From the NCBI GenBank assembly GCA_963205235.1, contig CAUJIP010000014.1, positions 45,574 through 109,573 on the forward strand: a stretch of DNA of 64,000 nt. The letters are read 5' to 3'. The stretch comes from Pseudomonadota bacterium. GTDB lineage: Bacteria; Pseudomonadota; Alphaproteobacteria; Rhodobacterales; Rhodobacteraceae. This document shows positions 37,489 through 45,765 of this stretch, piece by piece (position 1 is the first letter of the stretch; every line of letters starts with the position of its first letter). The notes under the pieces were generated by a model. That model was not told the origin of the DNA and made no database searches. It worked only from the letters and a program-made list of their open reading frames with translations. The position numbers were made by a program, and so were the translations under genes.

Positions 37489-39489
37489 TCAGTCAAGCAG
37501 GATCACCTCGCGTCGGGGTTTCGGGAGGGGCGTCAGATGCGCGCGGGCGGCGCGGTGGCCGTCGTGGACGGCGTGGGCGATCAGACCCGGCGCGCGGGCG
37601 TCGCCGATGCGGATCAGGCTGTGCAGGGGCAGGGCCTGCAATGCGCGCCAAAGACCATCCTGCGGTTCGCGCGAGGTGACGGGGACAAAGCCCTCGCAGG
37701 GGATCGTGGTCTCGGACCCGGTGAAGGCGCAGGACAGGACGGCGTGGCCTTGGGTCAGACGGTTGACGATCCGGCTGGTGTGAATAGTGACGCCGCGGTC
37801 GATCAGGCGGGATTGCAGGCGGTCTTGTTCGACCGTCTGGCCGGACCATTCGGCGACGGTGCCGTTCGGGGTGACATAGGTCACGGGGAAGCCCTCACTG
37901 GCCAGAAGGTCGGCGAGGCCTGCGGCGATGTGATAGCCTTCGTCATCCCAGACCACGACCGGGCCCTTGGCGGGGCGCTGGCCGGTGAGGATCTGGTCGG
38001 GGGTCAGGGTGCGGGGGTCGGCAAAGCTGGCCTCGCCCCCCGGCAGGCTGCGGCCAAGGCCGTTGGTCCGCCAAAGGCTGCCGGTCGCGACCATGACATG
38101 GGAGACGCCAGTTTCGCGCACGTCATCCGCCGTCATCGCGCTGCCGGGGTAAAGCGTAACCTGCGGCAACCGGCTGATCTGCGACAGCCGCCAATCGACG
38201 ACCCGGCCCCATTCGGACAGGCCGGGAAGGCGGGCCTCACGCAGCACGCGGCCACCGGGTTCGGCGGCTTCGGCCAGCATCACCGGGACGCCGCGTTTGC
38301 CAAGGGTTACCGCCGCCTCCAAACCCGCTGGGCCGGCGCCGACGATCAGGACCGGCTCGGCCTGACCGATGATCGCGGGGACGTTTTCGGGGTGCCAGCC
38401 CTGACGGAATTCTTCGCCCATGGTGGGGTTCTGGGTGCAGCGGATCGGCGCGCCAAGCCCATCGTGGGCATAGCAGATGTTGCAGCCGATGCATTCGCGG
38501 ATCTCCTCCATCCGCCCGTCGCGGATTTTCGCGGGCAGGAAAGGATCGGCGATGGAAGGCCTTGCCGCGCCAATGAAATCAAGCACGCCCCGGCGGATTT
38601 GCGACAGCATGGTTTCCGGGCTGGTGAAGCGCCCGACACTGACCACGGGCTTGCCGGTGACGCCCCGGACATGGGCGATATGGGTTTCCAAGGGCGCCTC
38701 TTTGACAAAGCGCGAGGGGCCCATTTCGATGCCGTAATCCGGGATCGTCACGTCGAAGACGTCGATGAAGGGGGCAAGGCGTTCCAGCAGGCGCGCGCGT
38801 TCCTCAAGCCCCGTGCCGTCTTCGTTCAGAACCTCGATCCGCGTGGCAACGGCGGCGCGGTGGCCGACGGCATTGCGGGTATCTTCGGCCAGTGCCAACA
38901 CGAAATCGGCGCGTTCTTCGAAGCTGCGACCGGGGTTCTGCACCGGGTCCAGAAACTGGGCCAGAAGGTAGGTATGCGCGGCATAGACATAGACCACGTC
39001 GAAATCGGCGGCGATGGCGCGCAGGGCGGCGGCTTTGTGGATTGCGCGGAATTCGGCCACGTCCTGCCGGTCCATCTTCTGCGTCTGCCAGGGCACGTTC
39101 TGCGCCATCACGCTTTGCGGCGCGATGCCGGGGGCCCGCGACCAGGCGTTCGAGGCCCTTGCGCCACCGTGCCAAAGTTCCACCCCCGCCAGTGACCCAT
39201 GGTCATGGACGGCTGCGGTCATCAGGGCATGGGCGCGGATGTCATGGTCATCCCACAGCGAGGCATGGATCGCCGGGGTGTCATCCGAACTTTCATGGAT
39301 CGAACAATATTCCGTGTTGACGACGCCCCAACCGCCCTCGGCTTTCACTTTTCGCATCTGGGCCAAGGTCTGGGGATGGCGGTTGCCCATGCCGGTGCAA
39401 TGCGGGACCTGCCAAAAGCGGTTGGGTGCCGTGACGGGGCCGATCTTCAGGGGCTGGAACAGGGGATCGAAACGGGGATCGCGGGGCAT
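37489..39489 (-). CDS. TMADH-like iron-sulfur flavoprotein (methylated amine dehydrogenase/demethylase)
   Basis: A 666-residue protein of the trimethylamine dehydrogenase/2,4-dienoyl-CoA reductase class: FMN-binding TIM barrel (1-330), 4Fe-4S cluster Cys333, 336, 339, 351 (CX2CX2CX11C), then an ADP/FAD-binding Rossmann part from VLIVGAGPAGLEAA (about 380). Cys31 in WQVPHCTGMG is at the position of the covalent 6-S-cysteinyl-FMN cysteine of TMADH, and NTEYCS (Tyr61) is kept. The Trp next to the cluster in TMADH is absent, so the substrate probably is not trimethylamine; dimethylglycine- or betaine-derived amines are plausible. Starts 4 nt after the MttB-family gene. Confidence 0.87.
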   Translation of the reverse strand: MPRDPRFDPLFQPLKIGPVTAPNRFWQVPHCTGMGNRHPQTLAQMRKVKAEGGWGVVNTEYCSIHESSDDTPAIHASLWDDHDIRAHALMTAAVHDHGSLAGVELWHGGARASNAWSRAPGIAPQSVMAQNVPWQTQKMDRQDVAEFRAIHKAAALRAIAADFDVVYVYAAHTYLLAQFLDPVQNPGRSFEERADFVLALAEDTRNAVGHRAAVATRIEVLNEDGTGLEERARLLERLAPFIDVFDVTIPDYGIEMGPSRFVKEAPLETHIAHVRGVTGKPVVSVGRFTSPETMLSQIRRGVLDFIGAARPSIADPFLPAKIRDGRMEEIRECIGCNICYAHDGLGAPIRCTQNPTMGEEFRQGWHPENVPAIIGQAEPVLIVGAGPAGLEAAVTLGKRGVPVMLAEAAEPGGRVLREARLPGLSEWGRVVDWRLSQISRLPQVTLYPGSAMTADDVRETGVSHVMVATGSLWRTNGLGRSLPGGEASFADPRTLTPDQILTGQRPAKGPVVVWDDEGYHIAAGLADLLASEGFPVTYVTPNGTVAEWSGQTVEQDRLQSRLIDRGVTIHTSRIVNRLTQGHAVLSCAFTGSETTIPCEGFVPVTSREPQDGLWRALQALPLHSLIRIGDARAPGLIAHAVHDGHRAARAHLTPLPKPRREVILLD

Positions 39490-39492
39490 GGC

Positions 39493-40986
39493 TTACCTGG
39501 GGTGTTGGGCGTGGAGGGCGTTCAGTTTGGCGAGAAGGTCTTCGGGCAAGGGGTCAGGGCCGGGGGCGGCAAGCCTGCGGTTCAGGTCGCGGTCGATCCG
39601 TTGCAGCAAGTCTTCGTCCGGTTTGTCGGTAGTGGCCAGGGGTTCGTTCGCACCGAAATAGGGCGAGTTCCACGGGGCATTGCGGCAATGCCGCGCGGTG
39701 TGGGGATGGCCAAGGACAGTGCCGAAAAGCCCGATCTCGCGCGTCAGGTTCAGGGCGAGGGTTTCGTCATCGACCACGGTCCCCTGCCACATCGCGCGCA
39801 GCATCCCGGCGATGTCGTTGCACAGAAGCAGCGCCTGCGGCGAATAGGTGATGCCTTGGTCGATGGACCCAAGATAGTCGCAGGTGGCGGGGCGGTTGTG
39901 AAAGATCTGGGTCATCAGGGTGGCGGTTTCGAACACCGAATCCTGGCTGAAACGGCGGGCATTCGCGGCCCCACCAAGGGCGGTAAACGAGGGCAGGCCA
40001 AGGCGGCGGCGGATCTGGCAGATGATCTGCTCGCCGAGGATCGTCTGCGGCAGGTTGCCGATGCCGCCGGTCGCGACCTCCATGAAATAGGGGTTGGTGG
40101 AGCCGATGGCAAAAGCACCGGGTGCGGCGGCCTGGGCCAGCACCATGGCGGCGAAATCGGTGGCCAGGCAATGGACCAGCGTCCCCGCCGTGGTGATGGG
40201 TGTCGAGGCCCCTCCGATGGCGATGGTGCCGATCTGGGTCGGGATGCCTGCGCGGGCACAAAGGATGATCTGTTCAACATGCGCCTCGGCATACATCAGG
40301 GGCAGGGGCGTGATGATGTGCAGGAAATAGGGCTTTTCGCGCAGGGCGTCATGGCTGCCGCGCAGGGCCGCGCCCATGTCGATGGCCGCCTGAAGCGAGG
40401 TCGTCCATTCACACAGATATTCCAAGGGCTTGGTGGTGTTCTGCATCATGGTCAGAAACTCGCCGACCTCGCCCCAGCGGTTCGAATTCGGCACGTCCTT
40501 GACCGAGACGCAGACCGCGTCGATGTGGTCCATCCCGTCGGCAAGGCGGGTGATGGTGGCCAGGTCGTCGCGGTTGGAAAAGCGGTGCTCGCCGGTGGTC
40601 AGGTCATGCACCTTGATGCAGGTCATCCCCGGCATGAACCAGGTGTGATCGGGGTCGATCTGGATGCCGTGGCTGGCGTCGCGGTTCCAGAGGGTGACCT
40701 GTTTCGCCGTGCTGGCCAAGGCGGCGCGGGTGACGGGTTCGGGGATGCGGATGACGCCGTTGCCCATGACTTCGCAGCCTGCGGCGGCCAGAAGACTATC
40801 AGCCTCGGTCCCCGGATCGAAGCGGCAGCCGATTTCGGCCAGCAGGGTGAAAGCGTCCTGCAAGATCCGGTCGGCCTCTTGGTCCGAAATCGGGTCATAG
40901 GGGCGGGTGCGGGTGGAATGCAGGCCCTTGTCGCGGTGCGTGGCCTCGGCGGTGATTTCAGCACGGCGCAGGGTGGAGCGGCGCAT
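39493..40986 (-). CDS. MttB-family (non-pyrrolysine) methyltransferase
   Basis: A 497-residue trimethylamine methyltransferase (MttB) family protein. Family segments: DAFTLLAEIGCRFDPG, GCEVMGNGVIRIPEPV, FMPGMTCIKVHDL, IAIGGASTPITTAGTL, and YLGSIDQGITYSPQALL. There is no in-frame amber codon, so it is of the non-Pyl group, some of which demethylate glycine or proline betaine onto a corrinoid protein. No corrinoid protein gene is adjacent. ATG 40986 with CGGAG upstream is preferred to ATG 41010. Operon with the TMADH-like gene suggests stepwise demethylation of a quaternary amine. Confidence 0.88.
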   Translation of the reverse strand: MRRSTLRRAEITAEATHRDKGLHSTRTRPYDPISDQEADRILQDAFTLLAEIGCRFDPGTEADSLLAAAGCEVMGNGVIRIPEPVTRAALASTAKQVTLWNRDASHGIQIDPDHTWFMPGMTCIKVHDLTTGEHRFSNRDDLATITRLADGMDHIDAVCVSVKDVPNSNRWGEVGEFLTMMQNTTKPLEYLCEWTTSLQAAIDMGAALRGSHDALREKPYFLHIITPLPLMYAEAHVEQIILCARAGIPTQIGTIAIGGASTPITTAGTLVHCLATDFAAMVLAQAAAPGAFAIGSTNPYFMEVATGGIGNLPQTILGEQIICQIRRRLGLPSFTALGGAANARRFSQDSVFETATLMTQIFHNRPATCDYLGSIDQGITYSPQALLLCNDIAGMLRAMWQGTVVDDETLALNLTREIGLFGTVLGHPHTARHCRNAPWNSPYFGANEPLATTDKPDEDLLQRIDRDLNRRLAAPGPDPLPEDLLAKLNALHAQHPR

Positions 40987-41010
40987 GGGGGACTCCGATT
41001 GGATATCCAT

Positions 41011-41028
41011 TGACTAGCTTGTCAGTCA
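41011..41028. promoter_or_regulatory. Imperfect palindrome upstream of the MttB-family gene
   Basis: TGACT (41011-41015), eight bases, AGTCA (41024-41028), 12 of 18 bases symmetric. It lies right before the MttB-family start region, a likely promoter/operator position. Regulator unknown. Confidence 0.35.
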
Positions 41029-41192
41029 GAAATTGGCAAGGAAATCGACAAGGGGGTGCGGGAGGCGGGAAATCGGTGTGGGACGAGCCGGGTGGATGCC
41101 GGGCTTTTCGGCAAGCGGTTGAAGGCCGGGTAAGTGTTGGAGAACGCTTGCTTAAGCATCGGGTCTTGCCGGAAGAAGGCCGTCTTCCTTGC

Positions 41193-41264
41193 GTCTTGCT
41201 TTTGTCTTGCTTTCGTCTTGCCCCCCGGTGGCGACCGGGGCGTTAACCCTGTGGTGCGAATCGG
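41193..41264 (+). repeat. Bipartite GTCTTGCTTTN / TTAACCCTGT element, copy B
   Basis: 27-nt 11-bp-spaced repeat block (41193-41219) identical to copy A, hairpin CCCCGGT/ACCGGGG (41223-41240), then CGTTAACCCTGT, three bases, GCGAATCGG (41241-41264). The hairpin stem differs fully from that in copy A while pairing is kept. Confidence 0.85.
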
Positions 41265-41368
41265 GTTGGGCGGGTTTCGTGCTGGGACGGCTGCTGAAAG
41301 GAGCGCCTGCGGCGCGAAGACCTTTCGTCTTACCGTTTTGCGTGAAGAACGCATAACGGCTTGGAAAT

Positions 41369-41400
41369 GCCTCCGGCGGGGATATTTGGGCAAATGTGAA
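41369..41400. repeat. Single GATATTT-type repeat arm
   Basis: GCCTCCGGCGGGGATATTT followed by GGGCAAATGTGAA, closely matching each arm of the 9767-9852 inverted repeat. Only one arm is present here, in the gap downstream of glyA. Confidence 0.75.
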
Positions 41401-41450
41401 TGGCAGGGTCAGGGGGGGCGTCGAGTGCCGGGTTCGGGGTCCGCCGAAAT

Positions 41451-41485
41451 GGAAAAGGCTTTGCGCGAGGATGTCACGCAAAGCC
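41451..41485 (-). terminator. Rho-independent terminator of glyA
   Basis: On the minus strand a 9-bp stem GGCTTTGCG/CGCAAAGCC (41485-41477 and 41465-41457) with an 11-nt loop is followed by TTTTCC (41456-41451). It lies 46 nt after the glyA stop. Confidence 0.85.
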
Positions 41486-41530
41486 CGGTATTTTATCGCG
41501 GGGTTGGCCCCCCGTATCGCAGATGGTCGC

Positions 41531-42826
41531 TTAGAGCCCCGGATAGATCGGGAATTTTTCGCAAAGAGCCTCGACCTCGGCCTTGACCTTGGCTTCAACC
41601 GCCGCGTTGCCCTCTTCGCCATTGGCGGCAAGGCCGTCGACGACTTCGATGATCCAGCGGGCGATCTGGCGGAACTCAGCCTCGCCGAAGCCACGGGTGG
41701 TGCCTGCGGGGGTGCCAAGACGGACGCCTGAGGTGATGGTCGGCTTTTCGGTGTCGAAGGGGATGCCGTTCTTGTTGCAGGTGATGTGGGCGCGGCCCAT
41801 CGCCTTTTCGGTGGCATTGCCCTTGACGCCTTTCGGGCGCAGGTCGACCAGCATCAGGTGGGTGTCGGTGCCGCCGGTGACGATATCAAGGCCACCCTTC
41901 ATCAGTTCGTCGGCCAGAGCCTGGGCGTTCTTCACGACCTGTTTCTGGTAGTCGACGAAGCCGGGACGCAGCGCCTCGCCGAAGGCGACGGCTTTCGCGG
42001 CGATCACATGCATCAGCGGGCCGCCCTGGATGCCGGGGAAGATGGCCGAGTTGATCTTTTTCGCGATGTTTTCGTCATTCGTCAGGATCATGCCGCCACG
42101 AGGCCCGCGCAGGGTTTTGTGCGTGGTGGTGGTGGCAACATGGGCATGCGGGAAGGGCGAGGGGTAGATGCCTGCGGCCACGAGGCCCGCAAAGTGCGCC
42201 ATGTCGACGAGAAGGAAGGCGCCGACGCTGTCAGCGATTTCGCGCATGCGGGCGAAGTCGATGATGCGGGGAATGGCGGAACCGCCCGCGATGATCAGCT
42301 TGGGTTTGTGCTCGGTCGCAAGCTGGGCCAGCTGGTCATAGTCCAGCGTCAGGTCCTGTTTGCGCACGCCATATTGCACCGCATGGAACCATTTGCCCGA
42401 CTGGTTCGGGGCGGCACCATGGGTCAGGTGGCCACCGGCATCCAGCGACATGCCAAGGATGGTGTCGCCGGGCTTCAGCAGGGCGTTGAATACGCCCTGG
42501 TTCGCCTGCGACCCGGAGTTGGCCTGGACGTTGGCGAAGGAGCAGTTGAACAGCTTGCAGGCGCGTTCGATGGCCAGGTTTTCGGCCACGTCGACGAACT
42601 GGCAGCCGCCATAGTAGCGCTTGCCCGGATAGCCTTCGGCGTATTTGTTGGTCATCACCGAACCCTGCGCCTCCATCACGGCGCGGGAGACGATGTTTTC
42701 CGAGGCGATCAGCTCGATCTCATGGCGCTGACGGCCAAGTTCGGCCGTGATCGAGCCGAAAAGCTCGGGGTCGCGGGAGGACAGAGGTTCGGTGAAGAAA
42801 CCGGTGTCGGCGGATGTCTTGCTCAT
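41531..42826 (-). CDS. glyA: Serine hydroxymethyltransferase
   Basis: A 431-residue PLP enzyme converting serine and tetrahydrofolate to glycine and methylene-THF. PLP lysine in [13 protein letters not shown] (about 238), substrate and cofactor segments [26 protein letters not shown] and [10 protein letters not shown]. Length and order are normal for the family. It is a single gene with a clear terminator. Its C1 output links it to the nearby methylated-amine genes, but this is metabolic context rather than an operon. Confidence 0.97.
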   Translation of the reverse strand: MSKTSADTGFFTEPLSSRDPELFGSITAELGRQRHEIELIASENIVSRAVMEAQGSVMTNKYAEGYPGKRYYGGCQFVDVAENLAIERACKLFNCSFANVQANSGSQANQGVFNALLKPGDTILGMSLDAGGHLTHGAAPNQSGKWFHAVQYGVRKQDLTLDYDQLAQLATEHKPKLIIAGGSAIPRIIDFARMREIADSVGAFLLVDMAHFAGLVAAGIYPSPFPHAHVATTTTHKTLRGPRGGMILTNDENIAKKINSAIFPGIQGGPLMHVIAAKAVAFGEALRPGFVDYQKQVVKNAQALADELMKGGLDIVTGGTDTHLMLVDLRPKGVKGNATEKAMGRAHITCNKNGIPFDTEKPTITSGVRLGTPAGTTRGFGEAEFRQIARWIIEVVDGLAANGEEGNAAVEAKVKAEVEALCEKFPIYPGL

Positions 42827-43006
42827 CTTCGTGTCCTCTGGGCGGGTTGGTTGCGAGGCTATTTAGACCAGCGAGAGGCGACGCGAAAGGCAGGAAAGCG
42901 ACACGTTCCGCGACGGGCGCGAAATAATCTTGCCCTGTGGAAACCGACGAAGGCTTGAGTTTGGCCAAGGCAGGGGCCAAGACTGACAGAAAGCCCAAGG
43001 GTCGGG

Positions 43007-43780
43007 ATGAAGATGAAGCGACAGCGGATCCGGTTCACGGCCAGCAAGGCCCCGGCGGCGGTGGCGGCCTATGCAGCGCTGACGGCTGCCTATGGGCAGG
43101 CGGATTCGCGCAGCGCCGATGTGATCGTGGCGCTGGGCGGCGATGGGTTCATGCTGCAGACGCTGCATGCGGCGCATGGCCAGCGGTTGCCGGTCTATGG
43201 GATGAACTGCGGCACCATCGGGTTCCTGATGAACGCCTATGCAGTCGAGGACCTGCGGGAGCGGTTGGCTGCAGCCGAAGAGACCGAGATCAATCCGCTG
43301 GCGATGCGGGCGGTGAATGCCAAGGGCAAGGTGACCGAAGCGCTGGCGATCAACGAGGTGTCGCTGTTGCGGCAGGGTCCGCAGGCGGCCAAGCTGCAGG
43401 TGTCGATTGATGGGCGGGCGCGGTTGGCGGAACTGGTCTGCGACGGGGCACTGGTGGCGACACCTGCGGGGTCCACGGCCTACAACTATTCGGCGCATGG
43501 TCCGATCCTGCCCATCGGGTCGGATGTTCTGGCGCTGACGGCGATGTCGGCGTTTCGGCCACGGCGCTGGCGGGGGGCGTTGTTGCCCCGGACGGCGGTG
43601 GTGCGGTTCGACGTGCTTGAGCCTGAAAAGCGCCCGGTGATGGCGGATGCAGACAGCCGGTCATCGGTTCGCGATGTGATCAGTGTCGAGATCCGGTCGG
43701 ACCAGTCGATCCGGCATCGGCTTTTGTTCGATTCCGGGCACGGGCTGGAAGAGAGGCTGATCGGCGAGCAGTTCGTCTAG
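43007..43780 (+). CDS. nadK: NAD kinase
   Basis: A 257-residue ATP-NAD kinase producing NADP. GGDG motif in [14 protein letters not shown] (about residue 44), [21 protein letters not shown], and [18 protein letters not shown] (NAD site). It is a short form typical of Alphaproteobacteria. The start could be ATG 43007 (AAGGG upstream) or the ATG two codons later. Its TAG stop forms the left edge of a palindromic element shared with the convergent regulator gene. Confidence 0.93.
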   Translation: MKMKRQRIRFTASKAPAAVAAYAALTAAYGQADSRSADVIVALGGDGFMLQTLHAAHGQRLPVYGMNCGTIGFLMNAYAVEDLRERLAAAEETEINPLAMRAVNAKGKVTEALAINEVSLLRQGPQAAKLQVSIDGRARLAELVCDGALVATPAGSTAYNYSAHGPILPIGSDVLALTAMSAFRPRRWRGALLPRTAVVRFDVLEPEKRPVMADADSRSSVRDVISVEIRSDQSIRHRLLFDSGHGLEERLIGEQFV

Positions 43781-43895
43781 AGCGTGTTGCGTTTGATCGG
43801 GTTCACCTGATCAGACGCAACACGCAAAATGTCCAAGGGCTTACCTGTCTTGGATTCCCTGCAATCTGAATCAGATTGAAGGAAATCCGCTCTAG
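43777..43895. repeat. TAGAGC-bounded palindromic element supplying both stop codons
   Basis: Outer ends CTAGAGCG (43777-43784) and CGCTCTAG (43888-43895) are inverted repeats. Inside are a 17-bp hairpin GCGTGTTGCGTTTGATC/its complement (43782-43798/43809-43825, one mismatch) and a 17-nt palindrome CAATCTGA-A-TCAGATTG region (43862-43878). TAG 43778-43780 ends nadK; CTA 43892-43894 is the stop of the regulator gene on the minus strand. Confidence 0.8.
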
Positions 43896-45286
43896 CCCGC
43901 CAGATCGCGCCAGGCTTCGATCTTGCGGTACAGGGTCGAGGGCGAGACGTCCAGAACCCGGGCCGCTTTCGGGATCGAGCCGCGATGATGGGCAAGCGTT
44001 GCCTCGATCAGCCGACGCTCGGCCTCGGCCAGGGTCAGGCCGACCATGGTTTCGGGCATCGGAAGGCTGGATACCGGGGCAGGGCCTTCGGTGCGGAGCG
44101 GTTCGGAATCGGCAAGGCCGCGCGGCAGCATTTCGGGGGTCACCCAGCCGCCCTGGTTCAGCACCACGACGTTGCGGATCACGTTCAGAAGCTGGCGCAC
44201 ATTGCCCGGCCAGGGCAGCGCGGCCAGGAGGCTGCGAACGCGGGGGTCCAGCCCTTCGAAGCGACGGCCTTCCTCCAGCGCAAAGCGGTCAAGGGCGGCT
44301 TCGGCGATTTCGATGACGTCCGCGCCCCGGTCGCGCAGGGGGGGCATGTGGATCGGCACGACATAAAGCCGGTAGTACAGGTCTTCGCGGAAAAGGCCGC
44401 TGCGGACAGCCTCCATCGGGTCGCGGTTGGTGGCGCAGACAATGCGGACGTTCACCTTGCGCGGCCTTGTGGCGCCCACCGGCTGCACGGTCGAGGTTTG
44501 CAGAAAGCGCAGCAGCTTGGTCTGCAGGGCCGGGGCCATCTCGCAGATCTCATCCAGGAAAAGCGTGCCACCGTCGGCTGCGGTCGCTGCGCCCGGTTTG
44601 TCGGAGATCGCGCCGGTGAAGCTGCCCTTCATGTGACCGAAGACTTCGGATTCCAGCAGGTCCTGCGGGATCGCGCCGCAGTTCAGCGCGATGAACGGCC
44701 CGGAGGCGCGGTTGGAATTGGCGTGGACGGCAAGGGCGCAAAGTTCCTTGCCAGTGCCGCTTTCGCCGGTGATGAAAACGGTGGCCATCGATTTCGCGAC
44801 CGACCCGATGGTCGAGATCACCTGCCGCATCGGTTGCGACGATCCGATGAAACCCGAACCGTCAAAAACCTCGGTGCTGGTGCTGGTTCCGGTGGTTCGC
44901 CCCCGGCGTTCCGAGGTCAGGGCCTGAATTGCCCCGATCAGCCGGGATTCGTCGAAGGGCTTGACCAGAAAGTCGCGCGCGCCTGCACGCATCGCTTCGA
45001 CGGCGCGGTTGACTGACCCGTTGGCGGTGATCGCGATGACTTCGGTTTCGGGCAGATAGGCCAGCATGTCGCGCATCAGGTCGACGCCGTCGCGGTCGGG
45101 CAAGATCAGGTCAAGCAGCACAAGCTGCGGCCGGGTCAGGCGGAACTGTTCGATCCCCTCGGCGGCATTGCTGGCCGTCACCACCCGATAACCGGATGAG
45201 GTCAGGATCGACCGATAGACCATCTGCAACGAGATGGTGTCCTCGATCAGCAGGATCGGCGGGCGCGAGGTGGTGACCGGTTTCAT
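43892..45286 (-). CDS. Sigma-54-dependent response regulator (LuxO/NtrC-like)
   Basis: A 464-residue regulator with three domains. Receiver (9-125): acidic Glu15/Asp16, phosphoacceptor Asp59 in LVLLDLILPDRDG, Thr87, Lys109. AAA+ (about 145-375): Walker A GESGTGKE (174-181), sigma-54 contact loop GSFTGA (221-226; usual form GAFTGA), Walker B LFLDEI. C-terminal Fis-type HTH: HHRGSIPKAARVLDVSPSTLYRKIE. It should activate sigma-54 promoters when phosphorylated. ATG 45286 overlaps the Hpt gene stop (ATGA), so both are made together, as in LuxU-LuxO pairs. No sensor kinase is adjacent. Confidence 0.93.
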   Translation of the reverse strand: MKPVTTSRPPILLIEDTISLQMVYRSILTSSGYRVVTASNAAEGIEQFRLTRPQLVLLDLILPDRDGVDLMRDMLAYLPETEVIAITANGSVNRAVEAMRAGARDFLVKPFDESRLIGAIQALTSERRGRTTGTSTSTEVFDGSGFIGSSQPMRQVISTIGSVAKSMATVFITGESGTGKELCALAVHANSNRASGPFIALNCGAIPQDLLESEVFGHMKGSFTGAISDKPGAATAADGGTLFLDEICEMAPALQTKLLRFLQTSTVQPVGATRPRKVNVRIVCATNRDPMEAVRSGLFREDLYYRLYVVPIHMPPLRDRGADVIEIAEAALDRFALEEGRRFEGLDPRVRSLLAALPWPGNVRQLLNVIRNVVVLNQGGWVTPEMLPRGLADSEPLRTEGPAPVSSLPMPETMVGLTLAEAERRLIEATLAHHRGSIPKAARVLDVSPSTLYRKIEAWRDLAG

Positions 45287-45639
45287 CGTGTCTCTCGGCT
45301 GGCGGACAGGGCATTGATCTGGGCTGCAAGGGACGCCAGCTCGTGCCGGATGGTGGGGCCAAGGTCTTGAACGGTTGTGGAATCCCCGGCATGTGCGGCC
45401 TGGTTCAGGGCCTCCGCCAGATGTTGCAGGCCGGTGGCCCCGGCGGTTCCGGCAAGGGCGGTCAGGTTGTGGCTTGCCCGTCGCAGGATCAGCCAGTCCT
45501 GCCGGGGCAGCGCGTCCTTGATCATCGCGTCGCAATCGGCAAGGTCAGCGTTCAACTGAAGCAGAAGGGCCGGAGCCTCGACCGGGCCAACGATGTCAAG
45601 CAGCGCAGCAAGTGCAGCAAGGGGTTGGGCGCTGGTCAT
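45283..45639 (-). CDS. Hpt-domain phosphotransfer protein (LuxU-like)
   Basis: A 118-residue single-domain histidine phosphotransfer protein. The four-helix Hpt motif LRRASHNLTALAGTAGATGLQHLAEAL has His57 as phosphoacceptor; helices before (LLLQLNADLADCDAMIKDAL) and after complete the bundle. No kinase or receiver is fused. It should relay phosphate from a hybrid kinase elsewhere to the downstream sigma-54 regulator, with which it overlaps by 4 nt. A 34-nt dyad lies 50 nt upstream of its ATG. Confidence 0.88.
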   Translation of the reverse strand: MTSAQPLAALAALLDIVGPVEAPALLLQLNADLADCDAMIKDALPRQDWLILRRASHNLTALAGTAGATGLQHLAEALNQAAHAGDSTTVQDLGPTIRHELASLAAQINALSASRETR

Positions 45640-45688
45640 GGGTGGCCCCCAAGTCTCGGGGCATCAGGTGGAGTCAGGGCGAGGGCGT

Positions 45689-45722
45689 TTTGCATTCTGC
45701 GAATTGTTCCGCAAAATGCAAA
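45689..45722. promoter_or_regulatory. 34-nt dyad upstream of the Hpt-regulator operon
   Basis: Arms TTTGCATTCTGCG (45689-45701) and CGCAAAATGCAAA (45710-45722), one mismatch, 8-nt centre. It is between the prpE stop and the Hpt start on the same strand; it has no T-tail, so an operator is as likely as a terminator. Confidence 0.5.
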
Positions 45723-45765
45723 GGGAGTCTAGTCCTTTGCCGTTCTGATCAGGACCAGTCGACCT

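Larger units (their letters stand above)
41029..41530. other. Intergenic region of about 500 nt between MttB-family gene and glyA 3' end
   Basis: Contains copy B of the bipartite GTCTTGCTTT element (41193-41264), one GATATTT-type arm (41369-41400) and the glyA terminator (41451-41485). A 150-codon plus-strand open frame spans it but is built from these repeats and has no recognisable protein features. Confidence 0.65.

Noticed and set aside
39199..41013. 604-codon plus-strand open frame opposite the MttB-family gene
   Set aside because: Antisense shadow; Gly/Asp/His-rich without motifs.
41134..41586. 150-codon plus-strand open frame downstream of glyA, partly similar to a minus-strand frame at 24542-24952
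   Set aside because: The protein-level similarity (SCFCLAFV and VNPV-RIG) is entirely due to the shared bipartite DNA repeat; no ribosome site and it runs into the glyA terminator and coding region.
44427..44636. Search for a GAFTGA-lacking, non-sigma-54 interpretation of the regulator
   Set aside because: The loop is GSFTGA, one residue from canonical, and the rest of the AAA+ domain is typical; I keep the sigma-54 call.
45287..45535. N-terminal extension of the sigma-54 regulator frame
   Set aside because: It lies within the Hpt gene in another frame, is Arg/Pro-rich, and the ATGA overlap at 45283-45286 gives the natural start.
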